Both the position numbers and the translations under genes were made by a program. The notes beneath the pieces were generated by a model, which saw nothing but the letters and a program-made list of their open reading frames with translations, had not been told where the DNA came from and made no database searches. Source: JBFGCT01 sp041581055 (GTDB lineage: Bacteria > Actinomycetota > Acidimicrobiia > Acidimicrobiales > Ilumatobacteraceae). Taken from it: 12,710 nt of DNA. Positions 1 through 6,005 of the stretch are shown here, piece by piece (position 1 is the stretch's first letter; the number at the start of each line of letters is the position of its first letter). Location: positions 1 through 12,710 of the forward strand of contig JBFGCT010000117.1 of NCBI GenBank assembly GCA_041581055.1, read 5' to 3'.

Positions 1-93
1 CCGGGGTGAACGGTCGTCAACGTACGCCCGTCAACTGCTAGGTTGCGGGCATGGTCGCATCGGCCGCACCGGGGTGAACGGTCGTCAACGTAC

Positions 94-118
94 GCCCGTC
101 AACTGCTAGGTTGCGGGC
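94..118. promoter_or_regulatory. Candidate TetR operator (bulged inverted repeat over the -10 and start)
   Basis: GCCCG-T-CAAC (94-103) pairs with GTTGCGGGC (110-118) around a 6-base centre, giving nine pairs with a single bulged T at 99. It covers the -10 hexamer and ends one base before the ATG at 119. That is where an autorepressing TetR protein would be expected to bind. An identical copy lies at 26-50 in the duplicated segment. Operator function is inferred from position and symmetry. Confidence 0.4.
107..112 (+). promoter_or_regulatory. -10 element TAGGTT of the TetR/WHG gene
   Basis: TAGGTT fits the actinobacterial TANNNT -10 pattern and is followed by six bases and then ATG at 119. 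Transcription would start at or next to the start codon, giving a leaderless mRNA. No convincing -35 is seen. The same element occurs at 39-44 in the duplicated copy. Confidence 0.55.
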
Positions 119-751
119 ATGGTCGCATCGGCCGCACCGGCGGTTCGCCAGCGATACGCACGGGGCGAGGGCGACCGGCTGCGCGTCGACCTGCTCAACG
201 CCGCGGCCGAGCTGATGGCGGCCCACGGCACGCTCGACGGCATCTCGCTGCGGGCGGTCGCCCGTCAGGCCGGCGTGTCCCCCACGGCGGTGTACCGCCA
301 CTTCGACGACCACGTCTCGCTGCTGCGCGCGTCGGTCGAGCTGTGCTGGGCCAACTTCCTCGACGCGATGCGCAGCGCGCGGCAGAGCTCCGACGACCCC
401 TTCACCGCGTTCCGCAACGCCGGCCGCGCCTACGTGCGGTTCGCGACCGAGCACCAGGGGCAGTACCGCGTGCTGTTCTCCAACCCGGTCGAGCTCGAGG
501 TGTCGGCGACCGACGCCGCGCGGTCGACCGGGGCGTCGGCGTTCCAGGTGCTCGTCGACCTGGTCGCGGCGATGCTCGCCGCGCGCGGCGACGATCGCGA
601 CCCGTTCTTCGTCGCCGTGCAGGTGCACACCTGGATCCACGGCATCGTCGACCTCTGCGGATGCCACCCCGAGATTCCGTGGCCGCCGATCGAGGATCTG
701 CTCGACGGCCTGCGCGACGCGCTCCGGCTCGCGCCGCCGGGCTCAGCCTGA
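119..751 (+). CDS. TetR/AcrR family transcriptional regulator with WHG-type C-terminal domain
   Basis: This 210-residue protein is a one-component DNA-binding repressor of the TetR family. The N-terminal helix-turn-helix spans about residues 22-68, with the typical ending GVSPTAVYRHF (52-62). The C-terminal ligand domain carries the WIHGI motif (172-176) that names the WHG subfamily. The ATG at 119 is chosen because a -10 element lies six bases upstream, as for several other genes here, and because the equivalent ATG in the left repeat (51) is blocked by a stop. A bulged inverted repeat over the promoter suggests autoregulation. It converges on the trmI-like gene with a 16-base gap, so its target is not given by an adjacent divergent gene; whatever lies left of the window could be the target. 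Ligand unknown. Confidence 0.88.
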   Translation: MVASAAPAVRQRYARGEGDRLRVDLLNAAAELMAAHGTLDGISLRAVARQAGVSPTAVYRHFDDHVSLLRASVELCWANFLDAMRSARQSSDDPFTAFRNAGRAYVRFATEHQGQYRVLFSNPVELEVSATDAARSTGASAFQVLVDLVAAMLAARGDDRDPFFVAVQVHTWIHGIVDLCGCHPEIPWPPIEDLLDGLRDALRLAPPGSA

Positions 752-762
752 TCGGGCTGGGC
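741..762. terminator. Possible hairpin between convergent genes
   Basis: GCTCAGCC (741-748) pairs with GGCTGGGC (755-762) around a 6-base loop, with one G-U pair. It spans the TetR stop codon and the gap before the end of the convergent trmI-like gene. No T-run follows on either strand, so it is at most a weak or pause-type terminator. Chance GC pairing is a real alternative. Confidence 0.25.
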
Positions 763-767
763 GACGT

Positions 768-1565
768 TCAGGACCGGGGCGCGCGCTGCCCGCGGCCGAG
801 GAAGCGGGCGACGCTCAGGAAGCCGGTGTGGGCGACCATCCGATGGTCGGGGCGCACGGCCTGGCCGTCGATGTGCCAGCCGCGGTGCAGCACCTCGACG
901 GTTCGCCCGTCGATCCACCTGCCCTTCAGCGTCTCGCGCACCTGCGCGGCCTGGGTGATCGAGGGCGTGTAGGCGACGAGGATGCCGCCAGGGCGCAGCA
1001 CGGCTTCGGCGCCGGGCACGACGTGCCACGGTTCGGGGAGATCGAGCACGACGCGGTCGAACGGGCCGCCGGCCGCGTCGATGCCCTCGTAGCAGTCGCG
1101 GATCTCGACGCGATAGCGGTCGAGCGCGGCCTCGCCGAGGAACCCGCGGACGTTGGCGCGGGCCCGATTGGCGAACTCCTCGCGCAGCTCGTAGCCGACG
1201 ATGTCCGCGCCGTAGCGCAGCATCGTCATCGAGAGCGCGCCGGATCCGACACCCGACTCGAAGACCCTGTCCCCCGGACCGATGTCGGCGAACATGCAGA
1301 TCGGGGCGAGATCCTTCGGATAGATGACCTGCGCGCCGCGGGGCATCCCGACGACGAAGTCCTCGAGCGTCGGGCGGAGCACGGTGTACTCGGCCTGCTT
1401 CGTCGACCGCGCGACGAGGCCCTCGGGCCTCCCGATGATGTCGGCGTGGGCGACGAAGCCGGCGTGGCTGTGGAACTCGCCGCCCTCGGCGAGATCGACG
1501 AGATAGCGCCGCTTCTTGGAGTCGAGCAGGATGACCTTCTCGCCGACGGCGAAGGCGTCGTTCAC
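768..1565 (-). CDS. trmI: tRNA (adenine(58)-N1)-methyltransferase, TrmI type
   Basis: This 265-residue SAM-dependent methyltransferase is predicted to make m1A at position 58 of the tRNA T-loop in the cytoplasm. A small N-terminal beta domain (about 1-65) precedes the Rossmann domain. The YPKD segment (82-85), the SAM motif I ESGVGSGAL (103-111), the acidic YE (125-126) and the catalytic-type DLPEPW (175-180) are all present and match the TrmI/Rv2118c group in order and length. The start is the GTG at 1565, whose bases overlap the stop of the upstream ttuA-like gene as GTGA, implying translational coupling. It is the last gene of the minus-strand operon. The partner upstream modifies base 54 of the same loop, which supports the assignment. 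No missing residues were noticed. Confidence 0.92.
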   Translation of the reverse strand: MNDAFAVGEKVILLDSKKRRYLVDLAEGGEFHSHAGFVAHADIIGRPEGLVARSTKQAEYTVLRPTLEDFVVGMPRGAQVIYPKDLAPICMFADIGPGDRVFESGVGSGALSMTMLRYGADIVGYELREEFANRARANVRGFLGEAALDRYRVEIRDCYEGIDAAGGPFDRVVLDLPEPWHVVPGAEAVLRPGGILVAYTPSITQAAQVRETLKGRWIDGRTVEVLHRGWHIDGQAVRPDHRMVAHTGFLSVARFLGRGQRAPRS

Positions 1566-2527
1566 CGCCGACCCCGCTTGCCGAGCACGACGTCGACCGG
1601 CACCGGCTCGTGCCCCGCGGACTTCTCGATCAGCCGGCAGAACGCGCAGACGTCGCCGGTCGTCGGCGCGCCGCACCGTGGGCAGTCGTTGAGCGCGCCG
1701 ACCGCGGCCGCCGACCGCCCCGCCAGCAACGGGGTCATCCGCTCGAGAAAGCCGAGATAGAACGCCGCCTTCGAGCCCGGTGACTGCCGCTCGATCTCGT
1801 TGAGCGCGGCCTTGTAGCCCAGATGCCGGTTGCCGGCGGCGATCGGGCACTCCTCGACCAGGTAGTCGATGCCGCGCACGAGACACCACGCCGCGGTCTC
1901 CCGCTCGGTCAGCCGCATCAGCGGTTTGACCTTGCGCGGGAACCCGTCGGTCGCCGGCAGCACCGGGGCCTGACGGGCCAGGTAGTCGATGTCCCAGCGC
2001 AGGCTGTTGCCGAACAGCACCGCCGCCTCGTCGTCGAGGTTGTGCCCCGTGGCGACCGCGTCGTAGCCGCCGTCGAGCGCGGCCCGGTCGAACAGCCGGC
2101 GCTTCGACAGGCCGCACGCCGAACACGGGACCCGGCCGGTGGCCGTCGCCGCGGTCGGAACGTCGTAGCCGTAGTCGTCGCGCAGGTCGATGACCCGCAG
2201 GGTCAGGCCCCGCGCGTCGGCAAACCGGCGGACGTAGCCGTGGCTGTCGTCGGAGTACTCGCCGATGCCGAGCCCGATGTACAGCCCGTCGGCGGCGTAG
2301 CCGGCCTCGATCAGCATGTCCCACAGGGCGAGCGAGTCCTTCCCGCCGCTGACGGCGACGAGCACCCGGTCGTCGGGCGACAGCATCTCGTGGTCCTCGA
2401 TCGCCTTGACGACCTGCCGCCGGCAGAGCTGCTGGAGATGTTCCGCGCAGAAGTTGGCGTTGTGGCGCGGGAGGTCGATCACCGCCGGGCCCTTGCACAC
2501 GCGGCACTTGCTGCCGACTGCGGTCAT
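1562..2527 (-). CDS. ttuA: tRNA-5-methyluridine(54) 2-sulfurtransferase, TtuA type
   Basis: This 321-residue protein belongs to the TtuA/Ncs6 group of ATP-pyrophosphatase tRNA thiolases and probably puts sulfur on C2 of U/T54. An N-terminal zinc finger uses C8, C11, C27 and H30. The PP-loop is SGGKDS (60-65), and the GHNLDDEA stretch starts at 161. C135, C138 and C227 match in spacing the three cysteines that hold the Fe-S cluster in characterised TtuA proteins. A C-terminal zinc finger is formed by C282, C285, C294 and C297. Both zinc fingers and the cysteine triad separate it from TilS and TtcA. The ATG at 2527 is preceded by AGGAAGG (2532-2538), which overlaps the stop of the sulfur-carrier gene. 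That carrier upstream and TrmI downstream (GTGA overlap) give strong functional context. Confidence 0.92.
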   Translation of the reverse strand: MTAVGSKCRVCKGPAVIDLPRHNANFCAEHLQQLCRRQVVKAIEDHEMLSPDDRVLVAVSGGKDSLALWDMLIEAGYAADGLYIGLGIGEYSDDSHGYVRRFADARGLTLRVIDLRDDYGYDVPTAATATGRVPCSACGLSKRRLFDRAALDGGYDAVATGHNLDDEAAVLFGNSLRWDIDYLARQAPVLPATDGFPRKVKPLMRLTERETAAWCLVRGIDYLVEECPIAAGNRHLGYKAALNEIERQSPGSKAAFYLGFLERMTPLLAGRSAAAVGALNDCPRCGAPTTGDVCAFCRLIEKSAGHEPVPVDVVLGKRGRR

Positions 2528-2531
2528 GGCG

Positions 2532-2538
2532 CCTTCCT
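2532..2538 (-). promoter_or_regulatory. Ribosome binding site AGGAAGG of ttuA
   Basis: On the minus strand AGGAAGG ends four bases before the ATG at 2527 and overlaps the TAG stop of the sulfur-carrier gene. It fixes the ttuA start and suggests coupled translation. Confidence 0.6.
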
Positions 2539-2737
2539 AGCTCGACCCGCCCGAGATCACCGGACGGACCTCGATGACGTCGCCGTCGTCGAGGCGGGCG
2601 TCGCCGGGCACCAGCGTGCCGTTGCAGATCACCAGGTGCGACTCGCGGTTCAGCTCGAGATCCTCGAGCAGCCGATTCACCGTCCGTGGGCCGTTGAGCT
2701 CGATCTCCCGCCGGGGATTCCTGAGCTGGACCCTCAC
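2537..2737 (-). CDS. ttuB: ThiS/MoaD-type sulfur carrier (TtuB-like) ending in GGSS
   Basis: This 66-residue beta-grasp protein has the ThiS/MoaD/TtuB pattern: beta strands at the N-terminus, TVNRLLEDL helix (19-27), VICNGTLV (36-43), LDDGDVIEVRPVISGG (49-64). Such carriers are adenylated by an E1-like enzyme and thiocarboxylated on a C-terminal Gly-Gly, then donate sulfur. Its place just upstream of ttuA argues for TtuB rather than thiamine or molybdopterin carriers. The start is the GTG at 2737, overlapping the stop of the upstream gene as GTGA. The C-terminus is odd: two serines follow the Gly-Gly, confirmed codon by codon (GGC GGG TCG AGC TAG). The diglycine is therefore masked and would need a protease to expose it. 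No E1-like activating enzyme or JAMM protease is in this window. Confidence 0.82.
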   Translation of the reverse strand: MRVQLRNPRREIELNGPRTVNRLLEDLELNRESHLVICNGTLVPGDARLDDGDVIEVRPVISGGSS

Positions 2738-3132
2738 GACCTGGTGTCGGCGACCTTGGCCGCGGCCACGTCGGCCAGCGCTTGCCGCTCGAGGACCTTG
2801 CGGGTGATCCCGCTGCGCTTCTGCTGCTTGCGGCTCAGCGGCTTGTCGACGCGCACGGTGAGGAATTGGCCCGTTCGGAGACGCTCCTTGGCGATCGGCT
2901 CGGGCGCCCTGGAGAGCTGGCCGCGGAGCACGACGCCGGCGAAGATCGCCTTCCACGTGCGGTTCGACCCGAGCACCCCGCGCAGCAACGACTGCGTGCG
3001 GACCATCTTCAGCCCGCCGACGTAGTACGCGGCCAGCGCCCGCCAGACCGCGGGGCCGCCCTTGCCACCCCGCCTGATCGCGGTCCGGCGGACGATGGTC
3101 TTCGGCTTGAGGGCCCGGGGGACGAGCGCCAT
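2734..3132 (-). CDS. Unknown basic protein in the tRNA modification operon
   Basis: This 132-residue protein is not recognised. It is strongly basic, with Arg/Lys clusters through its length (for example KPKTIVRRTAIRRGGKGG at 9-26 and RKQQKRSGITRK near 101-112). It has no signal peptide and no clear membrane helix; two aromatic-rich segments (WRALAAYYVGGL and WKAIFAGVV) may be amphipathic helices. It lies between a small membrane protein, with which its ATG shares an ATGA overlap at 3132, and the sulfur carrier, which starts in its stop as GTGA. That tight coupling argues it is a real expressed gene. RNA or membrane-surface binding is conceivable from its charge, but there is no motif to prove it. 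Confidence 0.7.
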   Translation of the reverse strand: MALVPRALKPKTIVRRTAIRRGGKGGPAVWRALAAYYVGGLKMVRTQSLLRGVLGSNRTWKAIFAGVVLRGQLSRAPEPIAKERLRTGQFLTVRVDKPLSRKQQKRSGITRKVLERQALADVAAAKVADTRS

Positions 3133-3365
3133 CAGACCCTGCGGATCTCGACGATCGCGCTCTTCTTCTTCCCCGCCCGCTTGCCGAGCAGGAAGAAGAG
3201 GATCATCAGCACGAGGCCGCCGCCGGCGGCGACGGCGGCGATCGTCGGCTTCTTCCTGTCGACCACGCCCTGGATGTCACCCTGAAACGCCTGCAGCTTG
3301 TGCTGGAGATCCTCCGGCGTGATCTTCTCCGGAGGCGCCTTTTCGGCCGCCTTCTTCGTCGCCAT
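3132..3365 (-). CDS. Small single-helix membrane protein, unknown function
   Basis: This 77-residue protein has a charged, probably helical N-terminal half (1-40, rich in Lys, Glu and Gln), one hydrophobic segment at about 41-60 (TIAAVAAGGGLVLMILFFLL) and a Lys/Arg-rich tail. Positive charge on both sides makes the topology uncertain, though the stronger cluster GKRAGKKK after the helix suggests a cytoplasmic C-terminus. The ATG at 3365 has an AAGGAG ribosome site five bases away (3371-3376), overlapping the stop of the holin-like gene. Its stop overlaps the next gene as ATGA. It may work with the neighbouring two-helix membrane protein. No family is recognised. Confidence 0.72.
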   Translation of the reverse strand: MATKKAAEKAPPEKITPEDLQHKLQAFQGDIQGVVDRKKPTIAAVAAGGGLVLMILFFLLGKRAGKKKSAIVEIRRV

Positions 3366-3370
3366 GACGA

Positions 3371-3376
3371 CTCCTT
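3371..3376 (-). promoter_or_regulatory. Ribosome binding site AAGGAG of the one-helix membrane protein gene
   Basis: AAGGAG on the minus strand lies five bases before the ATG at 3365 and overlaps the TAA stop of the upstream holin-like gene. It sets the start of the 77-residue protein. Confidence 0.65.
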
Positions 3377-3746
3377 ACTGGGGATCCTTGGTCAGGTTGT
3401 CCTGTTGGATGCGCTTGATCGTGAAGAACAGCAGGATGGCCGCGAGCGCGAACACGGCGAGGTACGCGGCCCACGACCACGCGCCGGTGGTCGCCCAGCT
3501 GTCGAACTCCGTCTGCAGCAGCCGCAACGCGCCGAGAAGCACGAACAGCAGCCCGAGCCCGAGCGCGAACGAACCGGCGAAGCCGAAGCCGAGCCACCGC
3601 CCGGCGCCCTTCAGCGGACCGATCGTCTCCTGCTGCGCGTAGGCCTTGAAGTAGTCGATGACCTCGCCCAGCGAGGCGTCATCGTCGGCCGCCGCGGGCC
3701 TCGGCGTGTGGTCGTCACTGCTTGACACAGACACCGTTTCTATCAC
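3375..3746 (-). CDS. Two-helix membrane protein, actinobacterial holin-superfamily-III-like
   Basis: With the GTG at 3746 this is 123 residues: a polar, acidic N-terminus (1-25), an amphipathic stretch SLGEVIDYFKAYAQQE (25-40), two hydrophobic helices at about 51-74 and 88-110, and a charged tail. This layout resembles the phage-holin-like family found in many actinobacterial chromosomes, where the name reflects a fold and not proven lysis. GTG codons at 3734 and 3728 are alternative starts. The 3746 start is preferred because, once the adjacent 44-bp duplication is removed, it overlaps the LON gene stop as GTGA, the habit of this operon. As written, 40 bases of duplicated sequence separate the two genes. 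Function unknown. Confidence 0.65.
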   Translation of the reverse strand: MIETVSVSSSDDHTPRPAAADDDASLGEVIDYFKAYAQQETIGPLKGAGRWLGFGFAGSFALGLGLLFVLLGALRLLQTEFDSWATTGAWSWAAYLAVFALAAILLFFTIKRIQQDNLTKDPQ

Positions 3747-3825
3747 GAAAGGCGGAACTTCAGCATGGCCTCGACATCGTCTTCTATCACGAAAGGCGGA
3801 ACTTCAGCATGGCCTCGACATCGTC
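3738..3825. repeat. 44-bp perfect tandem duplication at a gene junction
   Basis: Bases 3738-3781 and 3782-3825 are identical, and the flanking bases differ at both ends. The unit contains the last codons and TGA of the LON-domain gene together with the GTG start of the holin-like gene. The LON frame ends at 3787 in the right copy, and the holin-like frame starts at 3746 in the left copy, so both genes stay intact. A 15-codon frame (GTG at 3790 to TGA at 3743) is created between them. It may be a recent slippage duplication or an assembly artefact. Confidence 0.95.
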
Positions 3826-4413
3826 GAGCACTCCGTCGAGGATGTCGAGCCGCTCGGTCGGCCCGCGCGCGGCGAGGAGCCGGTATCGGTCGGCGGGCCC
3901 GATCGGGGCGAGCGCCGCCAGGTGATAGGACGCGACGAGAGGGTCGTCGGAGATCTCGGTGTCGGCCATGTCGGCCGACACGTCGCCCAACTCGCTGGCC
4001 ATGGCCAGGGCGGCACGCACCCGCGCGTGGGACGCGGCGGCGCGCCCGGCCAGGCCGGCAGGGGCCGGATCCTCGTCGGGCCAGTCGTCGACGTCGGCGA
4101 TCGGGTACGGGTCGTCGGGCAACCACGCGTTCACCCTGATCCGCCGCGTGCCGACGGTGACGAGGGCGTAGCGCCGCCCCTCGTCCAATGCCTCCACCTG
4201 CAACATCTGGGCCACCGTGCCGACCGTCGCCCGCTCGTCGCCGCCGCCCGCCTCCGAGCCGTGCGTGATCAACGCCTGCCCGAACTCCGGCGTCCCGTCC
4301 TCCTGGAGACAGTCGATCACGAGTTGCCGGTACCGGTTCTCGAACACGTGTAGCGGGAGCACGCCGCCGGGAAGGAGCACCATGCCGAGCGGGAACATGG
4401 GCATCGTCGCCAT
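3787..4413 (-). CDS. LON N-terminal (substrate-binding) domain protein
   Basis: This 208-residue protein consists of a Lon-N (LON substrate-binding) domain alone, without the AAA+ or protease parts of Lon. The N-terminal signature MFPLGMVLLPGGVLPLHVFENRYRQLV begins at residue 6 (cut here across residues 6-32), and the body GTVAQMLQVEAL, YALVTVGTRRIRV matches the beta-rich domain. The C-terminus is helical. Such stand-alone proteins are widespread in actinobacteria, and their biochemical role is not settled. The ATG at 4413 is supported by a TACCGT -10 element six bases upstream, implying a leaderless transcript. It is probably the first gene of the operon ending in trmI. Its 3' end falls in the 44-bp tandem duplication, and the real stop is at 3787-3789. 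Confidence 0.87.
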   Translation of the reverse strand: MATMPMFPLGMVLLPGGVLPLHVFENRYRQLVIDCLQEDGTPEFGQALITHGSEAGGGDERATVGTVAQMLQVEALDEGRRYALVTVGTRRIRVNAWLPDDPYPIADVDDWPDEDPAPAGLAGRAAASHARVRAALAMASELGDVSADMADTEISDDPLVASYHLAALAPIGPADRYRLLAARGPTERLDILDGVLDDVEAMLKFRLS

Positions 4414-4419
4414 GCCCAG

Positions 4420-4425
4420 ACGGTA
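4420..4425 (-). promoter_or_regulatory. -10 element TACCGT of the LON-domain gene
   Basis: TACCGT on the minus strand is separated by six bases from the ATG at 4413, the same geometry as at 119 and 11329. It would start the seven-gene operon within 25 bases of the end of the upstream carboxypeptidase gene. Read-through from upstream is also possible. Confidence 0.5.
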
Positions 4426-4446
4426 GAGCAGCGGTCGGCCGCTCGC

Positions 4447-5949
4447 TCAGCGGGGCCCGAGTTCGGCCGCCGACGGACCGCTCGGGTAGGTGTCGAGGAC
4501 CTCGCCGAGCGCGTTCCACAGCGGCGCGAACTTGCGGTCCTCGGTGATGTCCGGCCCGTTCAGGATCATCGCGAACTCGATCGTCGCGTCGTCGGCCGTG
4601 CTGACGTACCCGGCCAGCGCCTTCGCCGCCGGCGGATCCTGGTCGAACGGCGGGTTGCCGAGCGTCCCGGTCTTGGCCCGCAGTCGTCCGGCCATCGGCG
4701 ACTCGGTGAACTCCTCGGCGAGCGTTCCGCTCTCGGCGGCGACGGGGAGCGCGCCGGCGACGGGGCCGCCCGACTCGCGTTGCAGCACGGCGAGCAGCGC
4801 GTCGCAGGTCAGGCGGTTGTCCGGGCTGAGCCCCGAGCCGTCGACGAGCCGGACGCCGTCGATCGGCACGCCCCATCCGGCCAGCGTCGCGCTGACGATC
4901 TCGATGCCGGCGGCCCGCGTCCCCTCGCCGCGTGACGCGAACCCGATCTCCTTGAGCAGCATCTCGGCGGTGTTGTTGTCGCTCGTCGCGAGCATCTCGT
5001 CGACGACCGCGCCGAGCGGGGCCGAATCGACCGTCCCGATCACCGGCGCGTCCTGGTCGACGACGCCGCTCGCCCAGCCGTTGTTCACCCGCACGTTGCG
5101 GTTGCCGAGCAGTCGGGCGAACTCGCGGGCGGCGCCCTCGTTGGGGTCGGACTGCCGGCCCGACCGTCCGAGCACGCGACCGTCGTTGGCGAGCAGCGCG
5201 TCATAGGGGCCGGCGTCGTCGCCGGCCACGCCGTCGGCCCACGAGTCGACGAAGAACTCGTCGTCGTAGCGGGTGCCGTCGCCGACGACCGTGCCGGTGA
5301 TCCTCGTGATCCCGGCGGCGACGAAGGCGTCGGCGAGGCGATCGAGCGACGTCGTGTTGAACGCCGGGAAGCGGTCGTCGTCGATCGGATAGTCGTCGCT
5401 GGTGAGCAGCGGGTCGCCGCCCCCGATCAGGTAGACGTCACCGTCGACGACGCCGTCGACCGGGGCCGGCGCGGCGACCGAGGTCGTGAACCGGTGATCC
5501 TCGCCGAGCAGGTCGAGGGCGACGGCTGCGACCAGCAGCTTCTGGCTGCTCGCCGGGATCAGCGCGACGTCGGCGTTCTTGCTCGCCGCCGGCACACCGT
5601 CGACGGAGACGGCGACGCACGCCCGGTCGCCGACGAACGTGAACAGCGGGGCCAACTCCGCCGCCAAGCGGTTGGCGTTGGCGATGTCCGACACCGATTC
5701 GGGCGTCCGCCGGTAGTCGAACAGCGCCGTCGGCAGCACCGGCGCGATCGGCGCGTCGTCGGGGACGTCGATGGCGGCCGGCTGCAGCTCGCCGACCGCG
5801 TCGCGGCTGGTCTCGTACCGGTCGGCCTCGGCGTCGGACCACTGGAACAGGGCGAACAGCCCGATCGCCGGGGCGGCGGCGATGAGCAGCAGGGCGAGCA
5901 GGGGCGTTCGCGGATAGCGGATCGGCGCCGCAACCAGGTCGACCTTCAT
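4447..5949 (-). CDS. dacB: D-alanyl-D-alanine carboxypeptidase/endopeptidase, PBP4 (DacB) type, second copy
   Basis: This 500-residue class-C penicillin-binding protein should trim or cross-cut peptidoglycan stem peptides outside the membrane. A short basic N-terminus and a helix at about 15-36 form an uncleaved anchor or signal peptide. All three active-site motifs are present: SSQK (134-137, SxxK), SDN (323-325) and KTG (426-428). It is a tandem paralogue of the next gene upstream, sharing blocks such as VVGDGTRYDDEFF (221-233), GPYDALLAND and SDNNTAE. It differs in having a shorter, acidic linker after the helix instead of a proline-rich one. The ATG at 5949 is used; an in-frame GTG at 5955 preceded by TAGACA is possible. 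It follows the first copy by 56 bases and is probably co-transcribed. Confidence 0.93.
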   Translation of the reverse strand: MKVDLVAAPIRYPRTPLLALLLIAAAPAIGLFALFQWSDAEADRYETSRDAVGELQPAAIDVPDDAPIAPVLPTALFDYRRTPESVSDIANANRLAAELAPLFTFVGDRACVAVSVDGVPAASKNADVALIPASSQKLLVAAVALDLLGEDHRFTTSVAAPAPVDGVVDGDVYLIGGGDPLLTSDDYPIDDDRFPAFNTTSLDRLADAFVAAGITRITGTVVGDGTRYDDEFFVDSWADGVAGDDAGPYDALLANDGRVLGRSGRQSDPNEGAAREFARLLGNRNVRVNNGWASGVVDQDAPVIGTVDSAPLGAVVDEMLATSDNNTAEMLLKEIGFASRGEGTRAAGIEIVSATLAGWGVPIDGVRLVDGSGLSPDNRLTCDALLAVLQRESGGPVAGALPVAAESGTLAEEFTESPMAGRLRAKTGTLGNPPFDQDPPAAKALAGYVSTADDATIEFAMILNGPDITEDRKFAPLWNALGEVLDTYPSGPSAAELGPR

Positions 5950-6005
5950 GCCCACCCGTGCTTGTCTACCCGCTCGCGCCGGACGATCGGTGTCACATCC
6001 GACGG

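Larger units (their letters stand above)
1..140. repeat. 68-bp perfect tandem duplication covering a promoter and start codon
   Basis: Bases 1-68 are repeated exactly at 69-136, and the match runs on to 140 (1-72 equals 69-140). Each copy holds the TAGGTT -10 element, a bulged inverted repeat and an ATGGTCGCATCGGCC start. The ATG of the left copy (51) opens only an 8-codon frame closed by TGA at 75-77, so only the right copy feeds the TetR gene. The repeat begins at the first base of the window, so further copies to the left cannot be excluded, and a contig-end assembly artefact is possible. Confidence 0.95.

Noticed and set aside
1566..2507. Upstream extension of the trmI frame to 2507 on the minus strand
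   Set aside because: The extra N-terminal part is an out-of-frame reading of ttuA. The TrmI homology begins at the GTG at 1565, which has the GTGA overlap.
3375..3746. Prophage remnant suggested by the holin-like protein
   Set aside because: No lysin, structural, integrase or att-like sequences are nearby. This holin-type family is common in actinobacterial chromosomes, and the gene is part of a housekeeping-style operon.
3787..4413. Truncated Lon protease
   Set aside because: Stand-alone LON-domain proteins of about 200 residues are a normal family, and no broken AAA+ or protease remnants follow.
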